Positions 55,001 through 64,000 of a stretch of 64,000 bases of DNA are shown here, in pieces (position 1 is the stretch's first letter; the number at the start of each line of letters is the position of its first letter). The notes under the pieces were generated by a model. That model had not been told where the DNA came from. It searched no databases and was given only the letters and a program-made list of their open reading frames with translations. The stretch is taken from NCBI RefSeq assembly GCF_032362555.1, contig NC_083517.1, positions 5,724,001-5,788,000 on the forward strand, given 5' to 3'. The translations under genes were made by a program, and so were the position numbers. This stretch comes from Amyelois transitella (Eukaryota; Arthropoda; Insecta; Lepidoptera; Pyralidae).

Positions 55001-58000
55001 ACGCCACGCACGGGTAGTGGCGCTCGCGACGCTCTATAGGCAGCCGTGATACTACGCCGTGGACACGCCACATGTGGTTCACTAGCATGCCCCGACGCTG
55101 TGACAAATATGAAAATGTAAGCCGACAATAATAATATTAAAGATTTTATATCCTTTTCCAAATTTCATTTACAATTTAATTTATAATTACTTGAAGAAAC
55201 TACCCAAATATATCAGATTATAAATATATATTTTTTCGACTAAATTTAGAACACTATTAATTTCATACCTTGAAAGAAATGCAACATTGTTCACATTTGT
55301 ATGATGATGTTGTATCAGTCGATTCGATCTCACCCTGAAAAAAATAAGCAACTTGTTCATTAAACAATTAAATCTTTTGACGCTTTTTTTCGCGGAGGTC
55401 TACATCTACATCTTTGTACTTGCCAATATCCGTTCATACTGACATAGGATTGCTATTTCTTCTATTATCGCAGCGGCGCACTAACCTCAGGTGTCGCGGC
55501 AGGCGCGCCGGCGGCGTGCACCCGGTACACGTGTCGCGCGAGCTTGGAGCGATCCGGGAATGATTTACCGCAAGCACACTCCACCGTGCGGGCGCGACAC
55601 TTCCTGCAAACTTGTATGTGTTAAACTTATTATGGTATGTCAATTTCGGAAGAATTCATGAAAATCACCCAAAAATGGAACAATTCTTCCCTCATAGTAG
55701 CTTTATACATATCTCATGTGGGACAAAATATTCTGATAGGTACTTAAATCAATTTCTTTTTAATGGTTTATCATATCATAATTTAATGCCAAATGATTAT
55801 GAATTTGAAGTATTTTTTGTTTAATGTCATTATTCCGTTAAAGATAAAATCAATCGAAAAGCTTGTCGCAGTGAATTTGTTCATCTTACCTCATATGTTT
55901 TAACTTCGAAGCAATCAAAATCGTCTCTTGACAATAAGGACATACCATCACGGTAGCAGCTTTCTCCTTCTGGAATTCAAAAACAAAATCCATAATCTGT
56001 AGTTATAGTCTGTCTAATCTTAACAAAATAAATTTCAAACAAAAAAATCGCTACAACACAATCACAACTTCATCAAATGCATTCAAATTACTGCTTTGAC
56101 TTCATCAATTACGCAAAAAGTTACCTTTGAATTTTTGGTTTCAGGGCAATTCGTGTCGAGCTGTACATTTTCTGCCAAATTTTCGTCATGTCCTGATTGG
56201 CTGAGAAAGTCTTTGTCGTCTCTTTCGTCGTACAAATTGAGATCGGATCTATCGAGGGCGGGAATGCGGTCTGTGTCGAACAGATTTGTGGAGAAGTCGA
56301 GGTTGTTAGTGTAGTTGTGGAAGCTCTCATCTGAAGGTAACCGGTCTTCTTCAACCGGCGGTGGGTTGAGAGTCACGTCTGGTGTCGGTGTTGGCTCCGG
56401 TTCTGGTTGAGGATTGCTGGAGGATAAGAATGAATGATAGAAACTTGAGAAATTAAACAGACTTTCATGCATGTTTTTAGAAGCGTATAAATATATTGAA
56501 ATTTCAAACAAAAATTATTTCAATATTTTGCTTAATATTCAAATAAAAAAAGGACTGTACCATAATTGTGATGTTTTTGTGATGTTTTTTGTGATGATTG
56601 ATGTGACAAATAATTTAATAAGTACTTACGATTTTGATGTTTTCATTTTGCAGTGAAGAGTCATGTGGCGTTTTAAACTGAAAAATAATAAAACTTTTAC
56701 ATAAATATTTGAACATATTTCGTCTTTTGAAGAATAAATACAACAAACTCACGTGAATAATCTGACAAATGGCAGAGCGCAGTGCTTGCACCGATACCGC
56801 CGTTTTCGTACGGTAGTTTTGGTTCCCTGAAACGATATTTGAACGTTACCAACATCACTAACACTACTTTTTTTATTATTTCAAATTCAATATTTATTAA
56901 GAAAATTTTGAAAATGTTAAAATAGTGGCTCACAATGGCTTATTAAGTGTAAGGTTTGATCTAAAAAACACAAATTGGATGGAACCAAAAAGATATGGGG
57001 ATGGTTTCTTTGTGGGCGAATGTACTGCAAAAATTGATAATAAATATTCAACCACGCCAGAAACATAATTCCCACCCAGTTCCGCAAACAATGTTAAGGT
57101 TTAAAGTTTATGATAGTCCTTGATTAGTAATTTAAAGTATCCTTACCATATTATGACAAACATCGGTGTGTCGCTGTAGCAAGGACGCAGATTTACAGGT
57201 GTATTGACACTCATAGCACCACCATTTCTTTTGCTCTTCTAACAAAATGAAATATAAGCATAATATCAGGGTGAATAAATGCAAATGCTTTCAGATCAGC
57301 TACCAGAAAGGCACATTTAATCATAGTGACTGAATTACTATCTTTATATTCACAAGTCTAAATTTGAAAAAAAAAATGTATAACATTTGGAAGAAAAAAG
57401 GTAATGATAGGTGATTATAAACGCAGTAATGGTGCGAGAAACCTTGTAAAGCAACTAGGATTTTCATACATACATAAAATCACGCCTCTTTCCCGGAGGG
57501 GTAGGCAGAGACTACCTCTTTCTACTTGCCTTAGGATTTTCATGCACGTAACATATTCAGTATATTTTATTTTACTCTTTGAGGAATAAAAAATTTGGGT
57601 GTATAAATATCTCACCACCATCATCATCAATGGATGAAATAGGCTGGTTATCTGGAATGCGGTATTGCTCGGCGTACTGCTTACTATAGCCTAAACACAA
57701 GTTGACTCTCGGTGCTATACTTCGTATAGTTATGCCATACAGGTCATTATTTTCTTGATATAACCACACATTGGCTGTGTTTTCGTCGCCGAGGGGCAGT
57801 AGGCTGAACCAATTTGATATATCTGGAACATTTATAGCTAGATTATTTCAAAACTATTTCAAGATCTTTATGAACTAAATAAATAAATCAGTCGCAAAAT
57901 ACCTTTGTCTGAAACATCAATGTGACTGATGGTATCATTTTTGGATAATAGTAAAATTGGTTTCATTCTATCAGCTGCTGTGAATACTAATTTTCGAGCA

Positions 58001-59852
58001 TCTTCGCTGGACACTTCTTGAATGACTCCTGAAATGTAACTTTTAACAGTTAGTATCAATTAGAAACATGGGATTATAAACAGGGTCTGCACAGGTTTTC
58101 AAACTATTCTGAACTATTACAAAATTGTTTTAATTAGGTTATTACCAACCAAAAAGCCGATGCAGGCTCTTGCCTTTTTGCAAGGTCATCCCTGATATTA
58201 TGAAATAGCAATACAGCTCGGTATACCTTGTATGGGACCAAATCGCACGCACGGCGGCAAGAGCTTGACCGGTGCCACTCCGCCGCGACCGACGCGCAGC
58301 ACGCTCGGCAGCGACGACACGGCGCGCGGCGGCGGCACGCTATCCGAAATGTGCACTGAAATGCATGAATCCTGGACAATACGAAGCGGAGAATTACTCT
58401 GCAATATTTTTATAAATAATACCAACTTGTGCCATGTGGTTCCCGGCACCAATACAAAAAAGAATAGGACCACTTCATCTCTTTCCCATGGATGTCGTAA
58501 AAGGCGACTAAGGGATAGGCTTACAAACTTGGGATCCTTCTTTAGGCGATGGGTTAGCAACCTGTCACTATTTAAATCTCCATTCTATAATTAAGCCAAA
58601 TAGCTGAACATGGCCATTCAGTCTTTTCAAGACTGTTGGCTCTGTCTACCCCGCAAGGGATATAGACGTGACCGTGTATGTATGTATAATACCAACTTGT
58701 AGGTACTCAAGGAAATATCTGATTAAAGCAAGCTTATGATAGAAATATATTCTTTATTTTTTCCAGACAATATCTCTTCTTAATGCCATAATGTGAATTA
58801 AATTATATTTTAAAAGATCTTTAAAAAATTAGAGACTTTTTTGATTTTTGGATATTCCCATAGGCGCCAAGACAAGACAGTCTTCCGTACCAACAAGTAA
58901 ACAAAGACAATTTGCTACATATATGCCTAGTTAATGAAAACAATAACTTACAATATTCCCGAGTAAGTCTTTCAACAAAAGTCTGCTCTTTTGGCTTTGA
59001 TTGCTGCGATGTAGTTGTTGCTATCACTGAGTCTCCCTTAGAAAAAATCTGAGTGACATTGCCATTTGTATTAACATCACACTCTATATGTGAATCTGAA
59101 AAACATAGTAGGTAAATAAAAATGTAATGTTTGTAATATGTATTGAATTATGTGCCATGTGGTTCCTGGTACTTTAGAATATAAACACCTCATCTCTTTC
59201 CAATGGATGTTGTTAAAAGCAACTCTTATAGCTGAACATGGCCATTCCAGGCTTTTCAGGAATGTTGACTATGTCTACCCCGTAAGTATGATTGTATTGA
59301 ATAAGATAGTAAATATTGATAATTAATATCAATACAAATTTTCAATATCTAAATAGTTTACTTTAGCATTTAACATACCTTCATGATGCTGATTATGCTT
59401 TGATGTTTCTATTTGGGCAGATTCTTGTACTGGAACTAGATAATGAACATTGGCTGTATTTGTATTCTGGAAATACCAATAATAGAAATTAAAAATTAGT
59501 TATTTTCATGATATTAGTTTTGTAGACAAATGTTTTATTTATTGACCTTATATTTATTTCCAAAGTAATAACTGTAATCCTTTAAAGGTACCGTTACCAC
59601 ATACTTCTATTATAAATTTTTATACTAATGTTTATAAAAGAAAAGATTAAATATATTACTAGTTACTAGATCTATAAAGCAGTCATGTTATGTACATATG
59701 TGCATTGTAATGAAACTGATAAAAGGAACAAACCAGCACTGGCATGGGTAGGCTTTCTGCAACTGAGGATAGATTAGGATTTATTTCAATAAGATACATA
59801 ATAGTTGGTGGCCCTCGAGACTCGTTCGGCAGTAGCTCATTTGTAGGCGAGG
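52001..59852 (-). CDS. PR/SET-domain protein with seven C2H2-type zinc fingers
   Basis: PRDM-like nuclear protein; DNA binding by fingers and possible chromatin role are inferred from family. Coding exons, all in phase: 59734-59852 (ATG probably at 59799), 59379-59466, 58952-59095, 58227-58355, 57903-58028, 57616-57822, 57147-57238, 56753-56826, 56630-56677, 56125-56416, 55890-55969, 55486-55603, 55269-55334, 54941-55097, 52805-52944, 52001-52051; about 625 aa. The PR domain spans RFGPIQGVIQE, NVWLYQENNDLYGITIRS and NLCLGYSKQYAEQYRIP. Fingers follow: CYECQYTC..H, CKHCALPF..H, CPYCQETI..HMRKC (C2HC), CACGKSF..H, CEQCCISF..H, CVACPKLY..H and CPACPRQY..H. A Pro/acid-rich linker lies between fingers 2 and 3. 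The last exon is only 16 codons (SKQKMSSAEKLILPGI). The upstream frame of the first exon is open to its acceptor, so an earlier start in another exon is possible. It may correspond to a PRDM10-like gene; not certain. Confidence 0.85.
52333..52379. repeat. Two adjacent hairpins
   Basis: CCGGGC-ATAA-GCCCGG (52333-52348) is followed by CCTTTTTGTAG-AGAA-CTACAAAAAGG (52354-52379), both perfect. They lie in the last intron of the PR/SET gene, on either strand. Confidence 0.8.
52446..52740 (-). pseudogene. Relics of the seventh zinc-finger exon
   Basis: 52446-52538 resembles 52749-52850, i.e. the donor end of the exon plus its 3' intron flank. The relic frame MQQMRAAHPH corresponds to MQHMRAAHPH, with a zinc-ligand His turned to Gln. 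A second, weaker match (GTGCTGCTCGCG..CAGTTTGGCG) lies at 52696-52735. Both are downstream of the real exon. Confidence 0.7.
53100..53392 (-). mobile_element. tRNA-derived SINE
   Basis: The minus strand has a B-box-like GGTTCGAATCCC at about 53313-53326 and an A-box-like TGGTCGAATCAATAAGG upstream, followed by AGGTTCTCCTGCAAAGG. A piece of the same family occurs on the plus strand at 25058-25090. It lies in an intron of the PR/SET gene. Confidence 0.65.
53480..54840 (-). mobile_element. 5'-truncated LINE with reverse transcriptase fragment
   Basis: An open minus-strand frame from about 54840 to 53784 carries GVPQGSILGPILFILYTADL and YADDLQIY, the reverse transcriptase turn and catalytic motifs of jockey/CR1-like non-LTR elements. 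It continues through NGLVLNPKKTKYLIIG to a C-terminal WNNIPPPIRQS. The 5' part with endonuclease is missing; the 3' tail has AATAAAATAAAA repeats. The frame is intact for over 300 codons, so the copy is fairly young but dead on arrival. It lies in an intron of the PR/SET gene, same orientation. Confidence 0.88.
57464..57535 (+). repeat. Second dispersed repeat family, copy
   Basis: ACATACATAAAATCACGCCTCT, then CCCGGAGGGGTAGGCAGAGA. Related pieces lie at 60560-60640 (minus), 44945-45070 and 32059-32090. Confidence 0.55.
58431..58688 (-). repeat. CATACATA-edge dispersed repeat, copy 6
   Basis: From TGTGCCATGTGGTTCCCGGCAC to TATAGACGTGACCGTGTATG, in an intron of the PR/SET gene. Well preserved. 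Confidence 0.8.
59148..59290 (-). repeat. Internally deleted copy of the same repeat
   Basis: It starts TGTGCCATGTGGTTCCTGGTAC and jumps from the ATGGATGTTG block to AGCTGAACATGGCCATTC. About 100 bp of the middle is missing. Confidence 0.7.
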
Positions 59853-62109
59853 CTAAAAAGTAAAAAAAAATTAAGTCACCTGGGCAGCGGCGCGAAAACT
59901 CATTGCTGATCATTCATTCCCGTCGCCCACTTCCAATAATTTGTTTGATACATACATACGTATAAAGACCTACCCATGTTTTTATACAAAATGCGAGGCC
60001 TTATCAATCAAATACTTTTGGGTCCTGTTATTATTTATTTCCCTCCATAATAAAAGTTAAATTTTGGGCGATAAACTTAATTTAGACTTATCTTTCCTTT
60101 CGTATTAAAAGTTAAAAGTACATCTATCAAAAAACACCGACTAAAGAAAAATGGGAATCCACAAAAAGAAATCATTGCACGAAATTACAATTCAAAATAA
60201 AATAGGTAGTTATAGGTAGGTAGGTAAAAAAATATTTTATAATCTACCTATGCATTATGGTAAATAAGTATTGACATTTGTCACTGTCAACACGTCAATA
60301 TTCATTCATTGTCAGTCATCATTGCTCATTGGAAAAGAAAAGGGAATGCTACGCTAATGAAATGAAACAGATGGACTAAACAAATGTACAAAAGGAGTGT
60401 GAATACGACTGTTGGAGTGGAAAGGTTTAGACGAACGAACGTTCTGGCGTAAGGTCAGGTCAGGTCAAGAGTACTCGAAACCCACGACCTTGCATGAAAA
60501 ATATTGTACATACATACATACATAAACTCACTACATAAAAAATATTGTAGATGAAGCGAAAGAAGTATGCATGGATTGTGGCAAGTGGAAAGATCTCTGC
60601 CTACCTCCCCGGGAAGGAGGCGTGATTTTTTTGTTTTTGTGTATATAGTCAGTTTGTACAAAACCTAAACATATTATACAATATAAGTAATTCGCCACGT
60701 AGGTACTTGGGTCTTGTGAATACTATGTTTAACAATATTGTTAATATCTCAAAAAACACAAGTAACTGATTTTGTTTACGAAAATTAAAAAAAAATCTAT
60801 TGACATATCGTAAAGAACTTTCATCAAAATCAGACCAGCTGGTCGAAAATTAAAATAATTACACATTAATAATTTATTTTCCTCCCAAGTTGTCTCGCAC
60901 TTGCTCCGCGCGCTTTTTATAGATCACTTTATATGTTGTAGAAAACTGTATGAAATTTTTCAAATCGGATTATAAATGCCGGACATAGAATAGGTATATA
61001 AAAAACAATACGGTCTAATATAGAACCTTCACCTTTTTGAAGTCGGTTAGAGGAAGAAGATTAATGATCATTAAGTAGGTAACAAATTCGTAACCCGTTT
61101 TCACATTAAACAAAATATATTGATTTATTAATTGTCTGGTTAATTATTGATAAAACATTGAAATTTATAGTTTTTTAATAACAAATATAATTAAAACATT
61201 TAAATCTGTTTGCCTAATTCCGACCGAATTAATTTACATTCCGAAATTAAATTATATAAAAAATATTTGCGTTGTACTTAACCTAACCCATCTCAAAACA
61301 CACTTCTTAGTTATGATAAAAAAGGCTTCGATCGAAAGCAAAATTCATGCCTTGTGGCATTATAATTGCGGGATTTGTGGGATAAACGGATGTAAGTACA
61401 TCACAAATGTCATGATGTCAGTCAGTTATGTCAAATGTTCATTCTTGTTTGTCTCTGTCCCTCCCTGGTTTACTTTGTGATGTCGTCGTCGAGTAACGAG
61501 TTGTGTCGTCTTTTGTAAAAGATTTAATAAGGTATCTTATTTGATTTGATAGTTTTACGAAATACATAATTGAGCTGAACTCGACTTAAACATCAACATA
61601 AAATTAATTCTATTAGATTCACAGTTGTTAGTGTTAAAGTTCAATTCATCAATAATTTCTTTGGCAGCCATATTAAAATTCTTACTTGAACTGCGAATAA
61701 CATAAATTTTATCTTTCGTAATCTCAACCATCGTATATATTTTTGTTTCATTACTTAAACAATTTGTTAGATTATTACATTGTTTTGTTTGCCAACATAT
61801 AGTTCAATCATAATCCTATAAACTTAAATTTCGCATATATTTACTATTTATATTGCTTGTTGACGCGTCTTGTTTCTATTAGCAAAATGATATCGGAGGC
61901 TACGACTCCGATTTGGAGCTATGATGGTATTTGCACGCAATAACGATGATTGTTGGTTTGTTACAGAATTTCCTGGACTTTTTGGTGAACGTGAATAACT
62001 TGTGTAGCTTTATGCATCTGAAAGTGACTTCTTGTGAAATTTGTTTTGTGCTGGACTTGTGATTATAAGTTTCTAATTTTAGTCATCCCTAGCGGGATTG
62101 TTTGGCAAA
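59853..62109. other. Divergent interval between the PR/SET gene and me31B
   Basis: It holds both promoters. A minus-strand segment ending GCCGCTGCCCAG|GTGACT at about 59879 could be the untranslated first exon of the PR/SET gene. On the plus side a CAG-free leader around 61440-61530 may be a 5' untranslated exon of me31B, followed by an intron to near 62090. One decayed repeat copy at 60560-60640. Confidence 0.4.
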
Positions 62110-63560
62110 ATGATGACCGAAAATAGAATTAGTTCAAGTAATCACGTTGGCAATAGTTTAAATAATCAGAAGGGGTATGTAAATTGACATTTAGTGGTAT
62201 GTGTATGTACAAAGAACTTTCCAATTTGTAAGTAGAAATGTAATGTGATTGCTTTCATTTTGCAGAGATGTCGATAAAACAATTGATGAAGTCGGTTGGA
62301 AATCAAAATTAAAAATACCCCCAAAAGACAGAAGAATAAAAACTAGTGTAAGTAATTAACAACTACCCACAGCTATTGTTCATTGTAGGTAGGTACTCAA
62401 CGTTGAAGTTGGCGTCGTTATGGATCTTTACTGAATTCTCTTTTACTTTTGTGCAGTCTACTAACAACTATATAATTTATTTGAAAGTTTTTGTCCTATG
62501 CTACTTGCTTGCACAGTCTTAAGAGTTCAACATTCTGTTTACACAAAAATGGTTTAGGTACGTTTATAGTACCTTCTGCATGGCTGGCTAGTCTGCAAGA
62601 AATTTAAAAACAATTTGTTATTCTTTAGCTACTTTTATACTATATAAAATTTATATGATTTAAAAATTATTAATGTGTTATGAATTTGTTTACATTTGTA
62701 ATTTTTTTGATTCAGGATGTGACAGATACTAGAGGTAATGAATTTGAGGAGTTTTGTCTAAAGCGTGAGCTCTTGATGGGCATTTTTGAAAAGGGCTGGG
62801 AGAAACCATCCCCAATTCAAGAGGCTTCTATTCCCATAGCTCTAAGTGGTAAAGATGTTCTGGCACGAGCTAAAAATGGTACCGGCAAAACTGGTGCTTA
62901 TTGTATTCCAGTCTTAGAACAGGTAATTATTCATATTTTTATTATTTTGGTTTAGATAATCATTCTTCAGTGTAAATAGCACTGGCCTGTTTTTATAGAT
63001 TATTATTGAAAGAAAAAAAATTTTTTGTGATGATACTTTTGGATTCCCCTTCACTTCTAATAAGTGATACAACCTACTCTGACTATAACTGTTAATTTGT
63101 AGTGTTTTTCACTTTCATGCTAGATGATGGGTATAATCATAATTAAATTATCTTTAGGTGGATCCAAAAAAAGATGCTATACAAGCTTTAATTGTGGTAC
63201 CTACAAGGGAGCTAGCACTCCAAACATCACAAATTTGCATTGAGTTGGCTAAGCACACAGACATTCGAGTAATGGTGACGACAGGTGGTACCAACCTCAA
63301 AGATGACATTATGCGTATCTACCAAAATGGTAAGGTGATTGTTAATAAATTTGTTTATTAATTTTATTTTCTATATGTCTACCAATGCTTATTTTTAATG
63401 TCATTTTAGTTCAAGTGATAATAGCTACGCCAGGTAGGATGATTGATCTCATGGATAAACAAGTTGCCAAGATGGATCAGTGCAGAATGTTGGTCCTTGA
63501 TGAGGCAGATAAGCTCCTCTCTCAAGACTTCAAAGGCATGCTGGACAAAGTTATTATGAG
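62110..63560 (+). CDS. me31B: DEAD-box RNA helicase, me31B/DDX6 type (5' part)
   Basis: ATP-dependent RNA helicase of P-bodies and germ granules that represses translation and promotes mRNA decapping (family knowledge). Exons 62110-62174, 62266-62347, 62716-62922, 63158-63329 and 63410-63560, in phase, give the first 225 residues. They show [17 protein letters not shown] (Q motif), [10 protein letters not shown] (motif I), VPTRELALQ (Ia), [21 protein letters not shown] (Ib) and [16 protein letters not shown] (II). The next exon, expected to start with LP after VIMR, is not found before 64000. Two ATGs in tandem open the frame ([10 protein letters not shown]); the first is used here. Confidence 0.95.
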
Positions 63561-64000
63561 GTAATTTTTGTATTTTATTACCTTAATAATTTATTATTTA
63601 TACTAAAACATGCTGCATATACCAGCTTTTGCTTTCTTTTAGATCAATGTCCATACAGTGCTGGCTAAAAAGACTAATCCACTACAAATATTTTCTTGAT
63701 CCAGACTTATCATCATCTAGTACTAACTTGGTATTTCCCTTTGAAATTTCCAGAAAAAAGTGGTCTAAGTTAGTGCGGAGGTCTTATTTATGCATCCTAA
63801 ATTTCCTCAAAGTCAGTCCCATAGTTTTTTAGTTCTTTTTGTTACAAACAAAAATAAAACTATAGGTTAGTAGGTAGGTACTTAATGAATGTATGGATGA
63901 TGATATTTTCTCATGATATGGTGTCACTCAAGAACAATTTATAAAAGCAACTGATATTCTTCATATTTCTCCTGGCTTTAGCCCTGGTTGATAATCTAGG
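63561..64000. other. me31B: me31B intron to the window edge
   Basis: The open frame at 63629-63832 does not continue the helicase and no family-matching exon was seen. Confidence 0.55.

Noticed and set aside
58198-58594. Overlapping 120-residue frames on both strands
   Set aside because: They run from a PR/SET exon into a dispersed repeat copy; only the spliced minus-strand exon 58227-58355 fits the gene.
63629-63832. Plus-strand frame after the fifth me31B exon, preceded by a TTTTAG acceptor
   Set aside because: It is in a plausible position but reads SMSIQCWLKR, not the conserved LPHERQ-type continuation of the helicase; treated as intron.

Overview
The window is animal nuclear DNA, AT-rich and intron-rich, most likely from a ditrysian moth or butterfly (Lepidoptera). 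The evidence is the gene content (an arthropod-type Dscam1 with tandem alternative exon arrays), small GT-AG introns, and short dispersed repeats with CATACATA edges that also occur in lepidopteran genomes. No bacterial or organellar features were seen. All exon models were built by reading splice sites and checking codon phase across every junction.

Left part (1 to about 29.6 kb, minus strand): the 5' portion of Dscam1. In transcription order (right to left) it has a possible untranslated exon near 29.4-29.6 kb, exon 1 (signal peptide, 24461-24506), exon 2 (13000-13184), exon 3 (11926-12064), a tandem array of 15 alternative exons 4 (9743 down to 5469), constant exon 5 (5044-5193), and a tandem array of at least 24 alternative exons 6 (4197 down to 22) that runs off the left edge. 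One exon 4 copy (4.10) and one exon 6 copy (6.4) are frameshifted pseudoexons. Intron 1 (11.3 kb) carries many transposon remnants, including a young, complete-looking miniature LTR element (23170-24156).

Middle part, all minus strand: glycogen phosphorylase (31349-39583, 10 coding exons, 842 aa, every phase closed), then a tandem-repeat galectin (42682-51070, 7 coding exons, 356 aa). A 3' fragment of a non-LTR retrotransposon lies between them, and a 0.9-kb element with terminal inverted repeats sits in a galectin intron.

Right part: a PR/SET-domain gene with seven zinc fingers (52001 to about 59.85 kb, minus strand, 16 coding exons, about 625 aa) with a 5'-truncated LINE in its last-but-two intron. 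After a roughly 2.2-kb interval comes the start of a plus-strand DEAD-box helicase of the me31B/DDX6 type (62110 to beyond 64000). The PR/SET gene and me31B are divergently transcribed. The genes are functionally unrelated neighbours (neuronal and immune receptor diversity, glycogen breakdown, lectin, chromatin or transcription factor, mRNA decay).

The most interesting material is in the Dscam1 arrays: decayed exons, a block of four exon 6 copies that all use GC donors, exon spacers as short as 25 nt, an antisense exon-6-like relic, weak exon 4 donors, and a purine-rich element after every exon 4.
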